A DNA stretch of 64,000 nucleotides. Source: Fen-1135 sp963705275 (lineage in GTDB: Bacteria > Desulfobacterota > Syntrophia > Syntrophales > UBA2185). The position numbers and the translations under genes are program-made. The stretch covers positions 1,240,001 to 1,304,000 of the forward strand of contig OY970063.1 in assembly GCA_963705275.1 (NCBI GenBank). The letters are read 5' to 3'. Shown here in pieces: positions 16,956-26,220 of the stretch. Positions within the stretch are counted from its first letter, which is position 1; the number at the start of each line of letters is the position of its first letter. Below the pieces are notes generated by a model, which worked only from the letters and a program-made list of their open reading frames with translations, was not told the origin of the DNA and ran no database searches.

Positions 16956-17594
16956 ATGTTACACGAGGAAGCGCGAAAGGCATTACTTAAATGCGCCTTA
17001 AGGCTCTATCAAAAAGGCCTTGTTCAGTTGAATTCGGGCAATGTCAGCGTCCGTGTTTCTGACGAACACCTTGTCATTACACCGACGGGGATATCCTACG
17101 ATGATATGTCGGAAGAAGATCTGGTTATCATTGACCTCAATGGCGGCCGGGTTGAGGGCAAACATAAACCGTCTTCAGAAACGCCCATGCATACAACCGT
17201 ATATAAGAATATAGACGAAGTGAAGGCCATCGCGCATACGCACTCACCATTCGCGCTCGCCTTCGCGACAGTGGGGAGAAGTATTCCTGTCATCAGCACC
17301 GAAGGACTGGCTGTGCGCGGGCCCATACCGGTTGCCGATTATGCATGTCCGGGTACGGAGGCACAGGGCCGGGCTGCGATTAAGGCAATGAAGGGGCCGC
17401 CGTATGTGATGGGAACCCTGCTCAAGAACCACGGCGTCCTCGTCACAGGCGCAAGCCTCTCCCATGCATATTCGATGGCCTGTCGAATAGAAATGGCTGC
17501 TAAGGTTTTCTTTCTGGCCCTGCAGATAGGAGAACCCGATATCCTGACAGACGACCAGATTAAAGAGATCAGAAACGTGTATCGAAGAAAATAG
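16956..17594 (+). CDS. Class II aldolase (fuculose-1-phosphate aldolase type)
   Basis: A 212-residue zinc aldolase of the FucA/AraD/adducin family. Visible: GNVSVRV (28-34), catalytic Glu75 in SSETPMH, zinc ligands His94 and His96 (AHTHSP) and His159 (KNHGVLV). These enzymes split ketose-1-phosphates into dihydroxyacetone phosphate and an aldehyde. Paired with the MtnA-like isomerase it would complete the last two steps of a DHAP shunt; the first (phosphorylase or kinase) is not in the window. An alternative is L-fuculose/rhamnulose-type sugar breakdown, but no sugar-uptake genes are nearby. Confidence 0.87.
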   Translation: MLHEEARKALLKCALRLYQKGLVQLNSGNVSVRVSDEHLVITPTGISYDDMSEEDLVIIDLNGGRVEGKHKPSSETPMHTTVYKNIDEVKAIAHTHSPFALAFATVGRSIPVISTEGLAVRGPIPVADYACPGTEAQGRAAIKAMKGPPYVMGTLLKNHGVLVTGASLSHAYSMACRIEMAAKVFFLALQIGEPDILTDDQIKEIRNVYRRK

Positions 17595-17629
17595 AGGAAT
17601 GTGTCCTTATCCTTGCGAGGTTAGTCCCA

Positions 17630-18460
17630 ATGATAGATTTTTTCAAGATGAGCGGCAGTGGAAATGATTTCGTCCTGATTGACAACAGGGATCGGTCCCT
17701 CACTGTCGGAAACATCACAAAATTCGTAAGAAAGGTATGCGAACGGAAGGTGTCGGTGGGCGCGGATGGATTGATCATTATCGAAAATTCCCAGCGCGCT
17801 GATTTCCGGTGGCGGTTTTTCAACGCCGATGGAAGCGAAGTGGATATGTGCGGAAACGGAGCCAGATGCGCCGCCAGATTCGCTTACATCAGAGGAATCG
17901 CAAAAGAAAAAATGTCCTTCGAGACTGGGGCAGGCATTATAGACGCCGAGGTCATTGGAGATACGGTAAAAGTGAAATTGACGGAGCCGCACAGCATGAA
18001 GGCCAACATTTCGGTTACGATCGAAGGGAAACCGGTTGAGGTCAACTTCGTCAATACAGGCGTCCCGCACGTCGTTCTTTTCGTTCATGGGCTGGACAGA
18101 TACGATGTACTTAACATGGGCCGGAAGATTCGCTATCACAAGGCATTCCAGCCGGAAGGCACGAACGCGAACTTCATGGAAGTAATAGACAGACACACCA
18201 TCAGGATCAGGACGTATGAGAGAGGCGTGGAAGACGAAACCCTCGCCTGCGGAACCGGTGCGGTCGCATCTGCCCTAATGTCGTTTTCGCAGGGACTGGT
18301 CGAATCGCCTGTTGATGTGAACGTGAAAAGCGGAGAGACATTGAAAATATATTTCCGTAAAACGGGGCATGGATTTGAAGATATTTACCTTGAAGGAAAA
18401 GCTAATGTAGTTTATGAAGGGCGCATCTGGGACGAGGCTTACATGCGCTCAGAAGCTTAG
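17630..18460 (+). CDS. dapF: Diaminopimelate epimerase
   Basis: A 276-residue DapF converting LL- to meso-diaminopimelate for lysine and peptidoglycan. The two catalytic Cys are in place: Cys74 in MCGNGARCAARF and Cys207 in LACGTGAVAS. The start MIDFFKMSGSGNDFV is typical. It is 26 bp ahead of dapL, whose product is DapF's substrate, and 35 bp after the aldolase, so the four genes may form one operon from the promoter at 15840. Confidence 0.95.
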   Translation: MIDFFKMSGSGNDFVLIDNRDRSLTVGNITKFVRKVCERKVSVGADGLIIIENSQRADFRWRFFNADGSEVDMCGNGARCAARFAYIRGIAKEKMSFETGAGIIDAEVIGDTVKVKLTEPHSMKANISVTIEGKPVEVNFVNTGVPHVVLFVHGLDRYDVLNMGRKIRYHKAFQPEGTNANFMEVIDRHTIRIRTYERGVEDETLACGTGAVASALMSFSQGLVESPVDVNVKSGETLKIYFRKTGHGFEDIYLEGKANVVYEGRIWDEAYMRSEA

Positions 18461-18486
18461 ATAGAAAGAACCGGAGGTGTTTCGCT

Positions 18487-19653
18487 TTGCAGATTGCCGA
18501 CCGATTGAAAAAGATTCCGCCTTATCTTTTTGTGGAACTGAGAAAAAAGATTAACAAGGCGAAGGCCGAGGGCATTGACGTCATAAGTCTGGCTATCGGA
18601 GATCCCGTGGAGCCTACACCGGACACTATCATAGATGAGCTTTGCAAGAAGGCGCGAGACCCGGAAAATCACCGATACCCAACGGATGAAGAGAGAGGCA
18701 TGCTGGCTTTCCGGCAGGAGATTGCCCGGTGGTACGATACGAGATATGGGGTTACTCTCGATCCGGGAAGTGAAATCCTCGGCCTCATCGGATCAAAAGA
18801 AGGCTGCCATCACTTCGTTCTGGGCTGCATAAATCCAGGCGATACCGTGTTGATGACGGATCCCGGATACCCTGCCTACCGGGCGAGCATCCTGATGGCC
18901 GGCGGCGATCCTTATAATGTGCCGATTCTGGCAGAAAACAGATATCTCCCTGTCTTGGAAGACATCCCTACGGATGTGGCAAAAAGGGCGCGGGGAATAT
19001 TTCTCAACTATCCCAATAATCCCACCGGCGCCTGCGCGACAAGGGAGTTCTTCAATCACCTGGTGGAATTTGCCAGGCAGTTTGACATAGCCGTCTGTTA
19101 CGACAATCCCTACGGTGAAATCCTCTTTGATGGACAGGAGCGCCTCAGTTTTCTCATGGCCAGAGGGGCCAGGGACGTAGGGGTTGAGTTGAATTCCCTT
19201 TCCAAGCTCTTTAACATGACTGGCTGGCGGATCGGAATGGCGGTCGGCAACGTCGATATCATTTCCGCCATGAGCAAGGTCAAAGAGAATACCGATTCCG
19301 GCATCTTTAATCCTATCCAGTACGCGGGGCTCTATGCCCTGAAATACGAAGCAAAGAACATAGACCGCATGCTCAATATCTACGGACGGCGGCGGGAAAT
19401 CGTGCTCGAAACACTCAGGAGCATCGGGATAGTCTTTGATGCTCCCAAGGGGACGTTCTATTTATGGGTGCCCGTGCCCCGAGGCATGAAATCGCTCGAA
19501 TTTACGAACCTGTTGTTTGACAAGGCAGCCATTGTCGTTGCTGCCGGTACGGCATATGGCCAGTATGGTGAAGGGTATATCAGGATATCCCTCACCGTGC
19601 CGGACGCTAAGCTCGAAGAGGCAATGGAGCGCGTGAAGCGGGCATTAGCCTGA
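18487..19653 (+). CDS. dapL: LL-diaminopimelate aminotransferase
   Basis: A 388-residue class I PLP aminotransferase that makes LL-diaminopimelate directly from tetrahydrodipicolinate. It has YPNNPTGA (175-182), YDNPYGE (205-211) and the PLP-binding Lys240 in NSLSKLFNMTGWRIG. The adjacent dapF makes the DapL pathway assignment strong rather than a generic aspartate aminotransferase. It starts with TTG, supported by a GGAGGTG site 9 nt upstream and by homologue length. The shortcut dispenses with succinylated intermediates (DapC/DapD/DapE). Confidence 0.92.
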   Translation: MQIADRLKKIPPYLFVELRKKINKAKAEGIDVISLAIGDPVEPTPDTIIDELCKKARDPENHRYPTDEERGMLAFRQEIARWYDTRYGVTLDPGSEILGLIGSKEGCHHFVLGCINPGDTVLMTDPGYPAYRASILMAGGDPYNVPILAENRYLPVLEDIPTDVAKRARGIFLNYPNNPTGACATREFFNHLVEFARQFDIAVCYDNPYGEILFDGQERLSFLMARGARDVGVELNSLSKLFNMTGWRIGMAVGNVDIISAMSKVKENTDSGIFNPIQYAGLYALKYEAKNIDRMLNIYGRRREIVLETLRSIGIVFDAPKGTFYLWVPVPRGMKSLEFTNLLFDKAAIVVAAGTAYGQYGEGYIRISLTVPDAKLEEAMERVKRALA

Positions 19654-19773
19654 AGTGGCCTAAACGTCCGTCTCCAACCATATCTTGTCTCAATTGTATC
19701 CTGGTTTAATTTGCCAAAGTGTTGAAGATTTCCTTGCCTGGGCAGCCAACAAGTTCCTCTCTGATGAATGCCG

Positions 19774-19946
19774 TCAAACATATCTCACGACTGCTTTCCT
19801 TATAATTCCACCGGGAAAAGTTTCTCTCGCATGAATAGCGCCATAGGGGCAAACTTTAATGCAACAGAAGCAACTTATGCACGGATTTGTCAAATGCCCT
19901 GCAGGCGACGTTGAGCCTGGGATTTTTTTAGTATTCCTTTAGCCAT
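19774..19946 (-). pseudogene. Possible remnant of a 4Fe-4S ferredoxin-type protein
   Basis: In the 466-bp gap after dapL, the minus strand encodes NPCISCFCCIKVCPYGAI, a full CxxCxxCxxxCP motif, followed by about 18 residues and a stop at 19774-19776. Its frame is closed upstream by a TAA; an ATG in a neighbouring frame (19944-19946) opens 18 residues that join only by a frameshift. This looks like the tail of a DUF362- or ferredoxin-like gene. Nothing else is seen in this gap. Confidence 0.4.
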
Positions 19947-20119
19947 AGATTTGACCGTTTTTTCATTCCATTGTTTTTCATGGTGCATTCATTTCTTGAC
20001 AATGACAAGAATTTAAGTAAAAGGTTCGGCCATGAAAGAAGCTTTGAAGAACAAAAATCTGATGCTGTAGATTCCCACGTCAGATGTAAAGAAAAATATA
20101 CTTTTTAACCAATTCATGT

Positions 20120-21340
20120 ATGAGGAACTTAAGCATTAGCAGACATTCATCGGCACATTTTTATTTAAGAATCGGTATTGCTGCAATCGTACTATTGCTT
20201 CTTTCAAACTTCCTTTTATTATATCTCTTTATCAAAGAAAGAAATAACAATAAGAATCTCTCCGGACTTGTCGACAAGACGAGCAAGGACTTCAATCAAA
20301 TCCATGAATCATTGAAGCAGAAAGATATGCAAAAGGCCTTCCGTTATCTGACGGAAGCACAAAAACAGGTCGTGGCTATGCTGCCGGCTGCGCCCGTGCC
20401 TGCTGAAAAAGAGGCAGCGCTGACAGAAGAACAGAAGCCCGCGCAGCCTACCCAGGCCAAAGCTGCTGCTACGAGTGTCGCAAGTGCACCCGCCTCTCCG
20501 CAGGATGCGCCCTATTCATTTGTCTTTGCCGATGCAGGCGAATACCTCCTCATTTGTGAAAAAGATACAAAGATTCTTTATATCTTCCGATTTTCAGACG
20601 ACAGATTTTCCCTCATAAAATGGTATCCATGTGTCATTGGGGCAAATAACCATGGCAAGACGAGGGAGGGTGACTTCGCGACGCCTGAAGGGGTTTACTT
20701 CTTCTTGAGATTTACCCCGGGCAAGACACTCGCGGAAAACTATGGGTACGGAGCCTTCGTCTTAAATTATCCTAATTTCCTGGATCAAAAAGAAAGAAAA
20801 GATGGTGGAGGCATATGGTTACACGGCCATAGCGCAGGCAAAGAGGTAGGAGCGGATATACCGGATACAAAAGGCTGTATTGTTGTGAGCAATGACGCTT
20901 TAAGAGAAATGAGCGGTTACCTGAAGTCAAATGGTACTCCTATTGCAATTGTGAACAAGCTCCAGTTTACAAGTCTCGAACGTCAGAAGGAATTAGCAGG
21001 TGAACTGAGGAACTTCATAAATTCATGGAGACTCTCATGGGAGTCCATCAATACAAAAGAATATTTGAGCTTTTACTCCCCGGCATTTGTTAACAGCGAG
21101 GGGATGAGTTTCAATGCCTTTAAGCGTCATAAGGAAAAGGTAAATAAGAGCAAGAAATTCATTCAGGTGAAAGTTGAAAATCTCGCAATCCTTATGCCGC
21201 CTGAATATGGCGGTAATGTTGCCGTGGCCAGATTTCAACAAAGATACAATTCCAACAATTTCAAGATTGACAGCAAGAAAATATTCTACCTGAAAAAAGG
21301 GCAAGCCGGATGGCAGATCATAGGCGAATCTTCATATTAG
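20120..21340 (+). CDS. L,D-transpeptidase/carboxypeptidase with NTF2-like tail (Csd6/Pgp2-like)
   Basis: A 406-residue peptidoglycan enzyme. Order: one N-terminal membrane anchor (about 17-38), a coiled-coil and Ala/Pro/Glu-rich linker (about 45-130), a YkuD catalytic domain (about 135-275) with His235/His237 (WLHGHSAG) and catalytic Cys253 in TKGCIVVSN, then an NTF2-like domain (about 285-406). YkuD plus NTF2 is the architecture of Helicobacter Csd6 and Campylobacter Pgp2, which trim muropeptide tetrapeptides as L,D-carboxypeptidases. The next gene is an M99-type carboxypeptidase (Csd4/Pgp1 type) overlapping by 31 bp, which strengthens this reading. Plain L,D-crosslinking is the alternative. 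Confidence 0.85.
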   Translation: MRNLSISRHSSAHFYLRIGIAAIVLLLLSNFLLLYLFIKERNNNKNLSGLVDKTSKDFNQIHESLKQKDMQKAFRYLTEAQKQVVAMLPAAPVPAEKEAALTEEQKPAQPTQAKAAATSVASAPASPQDAPYSFVFADAGEYLLICEKDTKILYIFRFSDDRFSLIKWYPCVIGANNHGKTREGDFATPEGVYFFLRFTPGKTLAENYGYGAFVLNYPNFLDQKERKDGGGIWLHGHSAGKEVGADIPDTKGCIVVSNDALREMSGYLKSNGTPIAIVNKLQFTSLERQKELAGELRNFINSWRLSWESINTKEYLSFYSPAFVNSEGMSFNAFKRHKEKVNKSKKFIQVKVENLAILMPPEYGGNVAVARFQQRYNSNNFKIDSKKIFYLKKGQAGWQIIGESSY

Positions 21341-22233
21341 CATGCATCACGATTGTCTGTCTTTTTATTGCAACCAATTCTCTTACAATTAAGCAGAATA
21401 TTTCATCCAAACCGCGAGAATCATCTTTTCAGTTGCAAAAGTTTTTTGGCGGCACAAATCAGGAGGTGTCCGTATATGTTATTTCCGGAGAAGAAAAAGG
21501 CCCTACACTGCTTATCATCGCCGGAATCCACGGTGATGAATCGGGCGGTTATCTGACGGCAGAAAGATATGCCGACATCACAGTAAAGAAGGGGACATTG
21601 ATTGTGGTGCCGCGTCTGAATTTGCCCGCCATAGTAAAGGGACAGCGGCAGGGTCTGAGCGGCGACATGAATCGCCTTTTTCACCAGCCTGAAGACCCCC
21701 ATTCCACTCCTGACACGAAAGTTGTGAACCTCGCCAAATCTCTTATTAAACGCGCCGACTATGTCCTTAATCTCCATCAAGGTGAGGGTTTCTACTCCCC
21801 CAGGTGGATATCACACAAGCGGAATCCTTCCAGATGGGGACAGTGCAATGTTATTGACGCTCCCATCTTCGATCTGCCTAATGGAGACAAGCTTGAGCTG
21901 GCGAGCTTTGCCAATAAAATAGCATCCCGTTCAAATTCTAAAATAAAAGATAATAAATATCATTTTCAGGTCAACAACACCAACACGGCGAGCAATAAGT
22001 CCATTCACAAAGAACAGAGAAGATCACTCACTTACTATGCCCTTTACCAGCAGCACAAAACGTCTTTGGCGCTGGAATCAACGAAGAACTGCACAGTGCC
22101 TCAGGCCGTCGGATTTTTAACAGTCGCTGTCAATTCAGTGATAGACGAGGTGGGAATCCAAGCAGAGAATCTCCCTTCCGCAGATCCTGTCACAATCAGA
22201 AAGGAATTTACCGACAAAAAGAATAAGACGTAA
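21310..22233 (+). CDS. M99/M14-type zinc carboxypeptidase (Csd4/Pgp1-like)
   Basis: A 307-residue protein with an N-terminal signal-anchor (about 7-22) and a carboxypeptidase fold: zinc motif HxxE at His74/Glu77 (AGIHGDESGG), third ligand His156 (LNLHQGEGF), and a Glu late in the fold (LALESTKN, about 255-262). It resembles the M99 family, whose Csd4/Pgp1 members cut the tripeptide side chain of peptidoglycan and so shape helical cells. Succinylglutamate desuccinylase/aspartoacylase-like hydrolases share the fold and are the alternative, but a signal-anchor and overlap with the transpeptidase gene favour peptidoglycan. Confidence 0.8.
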   Translation: MADHRRIFILACITIVCLFIATNSLTIKQNISSKPRESSFQLQKFFGGTNQEVSVYVISGEEKGPTLLIIAGIHGDESGGYLTAERYADITVKKGTLIVVPRLNLPAIVKGQRQGLSGDMNRLFHQPEDPHSTPDTKVVNLAKSLIKRADYVLNLHQGEGFYSPRWISHKRNPSRWGQCNVIDAPIFDLPNGDKLELASFANKIASRSNSKIKDNKYHFQVNNTNTASNKSIHKEQRRSLTYYALYQQHKTSLALESTKNCTVPQAVGFLTVAVNSVIDEVGIQAENLPSADPVTIRKEFTDKKNKT

Positions 22234-22517
22234 TATTTTCCTCCATCCCTGCCATGCCAAAGGACGGATTATCGGGTCTGTGCAATTCGTGCCTGTCTGA
22301 GCTTTTATGAAATTCTCGATGGCTTCCTTTTATCATTGACATATCAATATCTTTATCCTATATTTACTTTCCATTAAGAAAACGAGAGAGCGTCAGGCAG
22401 TTAATCAGCCTTCTATAACACATGATAATATCTTATCTGCTATTTGAGCCCATATCGTCGAAACGAATAATGATCAATCCAGAAAAATTGAAGAAGGCGC
22501 GATAGAAGGAAACCTTC

Positions 22518-23873
22518 ATGAAAAATAAACTCTCTTACGACGAGTTGATGCTTAAGCTCAAGGAACTCGAAAAGGTAACCTCCGACCATAGGCGACTGGA
22601 GGAAGTTTACCGCTCGGTAGTAGAGTCTACGAGTGATTCCATATATATGGTGGACAAGGAATGCCGATATCTATTCATGAACAATCAGCATTTGTCCAGG
22701 CTCGGGTTGCCGGCTGAACAGATCGTAGGCAAACGTTACAGCGAATTTCACTCTCCGCAGCAGGATAAAGTATTTGAAGAAGAGGTTAACAGGGTATTTT
22801 CAACTGGCAAGTCCATCCAGCACGAGCACAGAAGTGAGAGGGACAAGAGATATTTCCTCCGTACATTAAGCCCCGTAAAAGATCGCGGCCCCAATGGAGA
22901 GATAACATGCGTCGCCATCATTTCCACGGATATAACCGAGCACAAGCTGGCTGAAGAGGCAATCAGGGAAAGTGAGCAAAAATATAGGACGATTATTGAA
23001 AACATTGAAGACGGCTATCACGAGCTTGATTTTTCCGGCAATATCGTTTTTTTTAATGATGCCCTTTTAAAAATTCTGGGATATTCCCGTGATGAATTTG
23101 TGAGAATGAATTACCGCAATCTCACTGATGAGGAAACGGCCCAACGGCTGCTGCAGGTCTGCGACGAAGTTTACAGAACGGGAAACCCGTCCAGAGGCAT
23201 TGAGATAGAGGTAATGAGGAAAGATGGAACGATGAGGGTGGTTGAGCTCTCCGTATCGCTGATCCTGGACGCAACAGGTCATGGAGCAGGGTTCCGGAAT
23301 CTCGTTCGCGACATAACTGAACGCAAGAAGTCAGAAGAGACAATCAGGCGATTAGCTTATCATGACCCTCTTACAGGTTTACCGAACCGTCTTTTGTTCA
23401 CAGATCGTCTTGCCATGGCAATAACCGGGGCCAAACGCAACAGGCAACACCTGGCCGTGATGATCCTCGACCTTGATTACTTCAAGGACATCAATGATAC
23501 ACTGGGCCATCATATAGGAGATCGGCTGTTACAGGCCGTGGGCTCTCGTCTTACGGAACTCTTGCGAAAAGGTGACACCGTAGCCCGCATGGGTGGTGAT
23601 GAGTTTCTGATTTTATTGCCGGAAATCAATAATGTGGGAGTTACCACGACGATAGCGCAGAAGATCGTCGATTCCTTCCAGACTTCACTTATAGTTGATG
23701 AGCATAGACTTCACATTACGACAAGCATCGGAATTGCGATTTACCCGGACGTTTCCGATGACGTCGAGACCCTGATCAAACACGCGGATATTGCAATGTA
23801 TCGCGCTAAAGGATCGGGTCGGAATAACTATCAATTGTTTACTCCGGAAATGATCGTTAAACCCTCGTCGTAA
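22518..23873 (+). CDS. PAS-PAS-GGDEF diguanylate cyclase
   Basis: A 451-residue cytosolic sensor that should make cyclic di-GMP. A short N-terminal coiled coil leads into PAS1 (about 25-145, SIYMVDKECRYLFMNN), PAS2 (about 152-275, YHELDFSGNIVFFND), and a GGDEF domain (about 285-445). The active site reads MGGDEFLILLPEI, intact. An inhibitory I-site RxxD (RKGD) lies exactly five residues before GGDEF, so product inhibition is likely. No transmembrane helix or heme-binding motif is obvious, so the PAS ligand is unknown. There is no partner gene adjacent; a GAAGGAAACC site precedes the ATG. Confidence 0.9.
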   Translation: MKNKLSYDELMLKLKELEKVTSDHRRLEEVYRSVVESTSDSIYMVDKECRYLFMNNQHLSRLGLPAEQIVGKRYSEFHSPQQDKVFEEEVNRVFSTGKSIQHEHRSERDKRYFLRTLSPVKDRGPNGEITCVAIISTDITEHKLAEEAIRESEQKYRTIIENIEDGYHELDFSGNIVFFNDALLKILGYSRDEFVRMNYRNLTDEETAQRLLQVCDEVYRTGNPSRGIEIEVMRKDGTMRVVELSVSLILDATGHGAGFRNLVRDITERKKSEETIRRLAYHDPLTGLPNRLLFTDRLAMAITGAKRNRQHLAVMILDLDYFKDINDTLGHHIGDRLLQAVGSRLTELLRKGDTVARMGGDEFLILLPEINNVGVTTTIAQKIVDSFQTSLIVDEHRLHITTSIGIAIYPDVSDDVETLIKHADIAMYRAKGSGRNNYQLFTPEMIVKPSS

Positions 23874-24021
23874 CTTTTAGTTATATTCCGACCATTCTAT
23901 AAGAAACGTCTGTCCCTAGCAAAAGACTGCATAGTCAGCCCGTAACAGCAATTCTCTTTACGCGGAAGGCCTGTTTTTTCAGATGAATCTCTTGCCGCAA
24001 GTGATGCGAAAGGGCAAGAAA

Positions 24022-24630
24022 ATGAAGTCGCTTGGCAACAAAAGGGATAAGGTCATGCAGCTTCCAGAACCTGCATCTGATGGAAGAATGTCAGTGGAAG
24101 CAGCGCTGGCAAAGCGTGCGTCAGTGCGCCATTTCACATCCGTACCTCTTACGCTTTCTCAAATTTCTCAGATTTTATGGGCTGCACAGGGAATCACCCG
24201 CAATGGGTGGGGAAGGACTGCTCCTTCTGCCGGGGCGCTGTATCCCCTGGAATTGTATCTGGCTTTACGAGATGGCTTCTTTCACTACATACCCGAGAAC
24301 CATCAGTTAATGCGTGTTTCCGATAGTAATCTTATTGAGGATCTGGCAAGAGCCGCCCTAGGCCAGCAATGCATAAGGGAGTCGTCCGCCGTTGTAGTGA
24401 TTGCCGCCGTTTATGAGAGAATAGAACAAAAATATGGACGGCGGGCCGAGCGCTATGTAAAGGTTGAGGCCGGGCATGCGGCGCAGAATATCCTTCTTCA
24501 GGCAGTGTCTGAGGGAATTGGAGCCGTGCCCGTCGGCGCTTTCTACGACGAAGATGTACGGAAGGCATTGAGCCTTCCTTCGGATCATGAACCGCTGTAC
24601 CTGATCCCGCTGGGACAAACGAGGAAATGA
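24022..24630 (+). CDS. SagB-type nitroreductase-family oxidoreductase
   Basis: An FMN-dependent nitroreductase fold of the SagB/thiazole-oxidase-like branch: SVEAALAKRASVRHF (N-terminal FMN-binding Arg residues), WAAQGIT, TAPSAGALYPLELYL (the SagB signature SaGalyplelYl), and EAGHAAQNILLQAVSEGIGAVPVGAF. The reaction is unknown; members oxidise or reduce diverse substrates. The ATG at 24022 is preferred because an AAAGGG site precedes it; an earlier in-frame ATG at 23983 would add 13 basic residues. It is 41 bp upstream of the hydratase gene. No SagC/SagD or precursor peptide is nearby, so a RiPP pathway is not supported. Confidence 0.8.
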   Translation: MKSLGNKRDKVMQLPEPASDGRMSVEAALAKRASVRHFTSVPLTLSQISQILWAAQGITRNGWGRTAPSAGALYPLELYLALRDGFFHYIPENHQLMRVSDSNLIEDLARAALGQQCIRESSAVVVIAAVYERIEQKYGRRAERYVKVEAGHAAQNILLQAVSEGIGAVPVGAFYDEDVRKALSLPSDHEPLYLIPLGQTRK

Positions 24631-24671
24631 GAGAATCCTGCAACAGGAAAAGATTTTAGGGAGCGCCAGAG

Positions 24672-25946
24672 ATGCCACTCAATGTGGATGCAATCGGTAA
24701 AAAGATAGGTCCTCTGACAAAAGATTATACATGGAAAGATGTAATTCTATATGCCTTGGGTATTGGAGCGGGATTCCACGAGCTTGACTACACGTATGAA
24801 AAAAGGCTCAAGGTCATTCCCACTTTTTCTATCGCCATGATATTCGATTTCTTCCGGGAGGTGGCGGCTGCCTCTAACATAAATATCGCCGGAGTCCTCC
24901 ACGTCGGGCAAGATATTATTTTTCACAACCCTATCCCGCCTTCAGGAACCTTGACAACGGAAGGGATGATCACCAACTACTATGACAAAGGGACAAAAGG
25001 GGCTTTGGTCGTGGCCCAAAGCGAGACTTCTCATTCTACGGGGATAAGACTGTTTACCAGCGTCATTACACTGTTTGGGCGACTGGATGGCGGTTTTGGG
25101 GGAAAGAATGCACCGCATGAGACCCTAGACATCCCGAATAGAGAGCCGGACTTCATCGTAGAGGCAACTCCATCCCCGGATCAGCCCCTCCTATACAGAC
25201 TCTCCGGTGACACATTCGGGCTTCACGTGGATGCCGAATTCGCAAAGATGGTCGGTTTCGAAAGGCCGATTATGCATGGACTCTGCACGTACGGGTTCGC
25301 CTGTCGTGCCCTGATGACAAGCCTCACGCCGGGCAATCCGGGGAAGGTCCGACGTCTTGCCTGCCGTTTTTTGCAGGCCCTCTATCCAGGTGAGCCCATC
25401 AAAACATTGGTCTGGAGAACCAAAGTGGGCATGGCGGTATGGCGGACGATAAATGCCAGCACCGGAGATGTTGTAATCGAGAGGGGCGTCTTTGAATATG
25501 GTGAAATCCCGCCCGCAGAAGAGGGGGCGCGGGTCAACGAGCGTTCAAATCAATTAACGGGGGATAATCCCCCAACCTCCCGAATGAAGGGGGACAGGCC
25601 GGCTGTGGGTGCCGAGATAGGAGAACTTTCCATGGTAAAAGCTATTTTTGAAAAAATGCCCAGTATCTTCAACGCCGATGCAGCGAAAGGTGTAGATGCA
25701 ACATTCCAGTTTAACATATCGGGTGAAGGAGGAGGCGACTGGTACGCTGAGGTTAAAGGAGGGACCTGTAAGGTGGAACCCGGTGTACATCCAAATCCAA
25801 CCACCACCATAAAGATGGATGCGGCAGATTTCGTCGATATGATAAATGGAAATTTGCCGGCTATGCAGGCCTTCACATCAGGCAAGCTCAAGATCAGCGG
25901 CGACATTATGAAGTCACAGCTCATTACGAGGCTGTTTAAATTTTGA
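24672..25946 (+). CDS. (R)-specific enoyl-CoA hydratase 2 fused to SCP2 domain
   Basis: A 424-residue protein. A double hot-dog MaoC/hydratase-2 region (about 1-280) is followed by a linker and an SCP2 sterol-carrier domain (about 320-424, FNISGEGGGDWYAEVKGGTC). Catalytic Asp180 and His185 are present in LSGDTFGLHVDAEFA; the usual hydratase-2 motif GDxNPLH reads GDTFGLH, so Asn and Pro are replaced. This domain pair otherwise occurs in eukaryotic peroxisomal multifunctional enzyme 2, there with a dehydrogenase. It would hydrate a trans-2-enoyl-CoA, perhaps a bulky or branched one. It lies near a CaiB-type CoA-transferase. Confidence 0.85.
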   Translation: MPLNVDAIGKKIGPLTKDYTWKDVILYALGIGAGFHELDYTYEKRLKVIPTFSIAMIFDFFREVAAASNINIAGVLHVGQDIIFHNPIPPSGTLTTEGMITNYYDKGTKGALVVAQSETSHSTGIRLFTSVITLFGRLDGGFGGKNAPHETLDIPNREPDFIVEATPSPDQPLLYRLSGDTFGLHVDAEFAKMVGFERPIMHGLCTYGFACRALMTSLTPGNPGKVRRLACRFLQALYPGEPIKTLVWRTKVGMAVWRTINASTGDVVIERGVFEYGEIPPAEEGARVNERSNQLTGDNPPTSRMKGDRPAVGAEIGELSMVKAIFEKMPSIFNADAAKGVDATFQFNISGEGGGDWYAEVKGGTCKVEPGVHPNPTTTIKMDAADFVDMINGNLPAMQAFTSGKLKISGDIMKSQLITRLFKF

Positions 25947-26220
25947 GATTAATAATTACCTGCTGATGATCGGATCATCCAGCGGGTGGCTCATGACTGC
26001 CGGTGATGCGCGAAACGAGCCTGCAATTCCTCGGCCCGGTCCGCATGTAACTGGATGGCCTGAGGTTAGAGATTGATCCAATGCCTGGAGGCATTCCTGC
26101 GGGAAAGAGCCTCATATATGGTGGTTGCCGGAGAATGTGAACGCTGACATATAGTAGAATGTCTAGGCCCGACTGGCTGATGGGCTGGAACTCGAAAACT
26201 AAATCCTGTGAGGTGAAAAA

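Noticed and set aside
24022..24630. RiPP (SagB-type) biosynthetic cluster
   Set aside because: Neither cyclodehydratase nor precursor peptide genes are adjacent; the fold alone does not imply RiPP chemistry.
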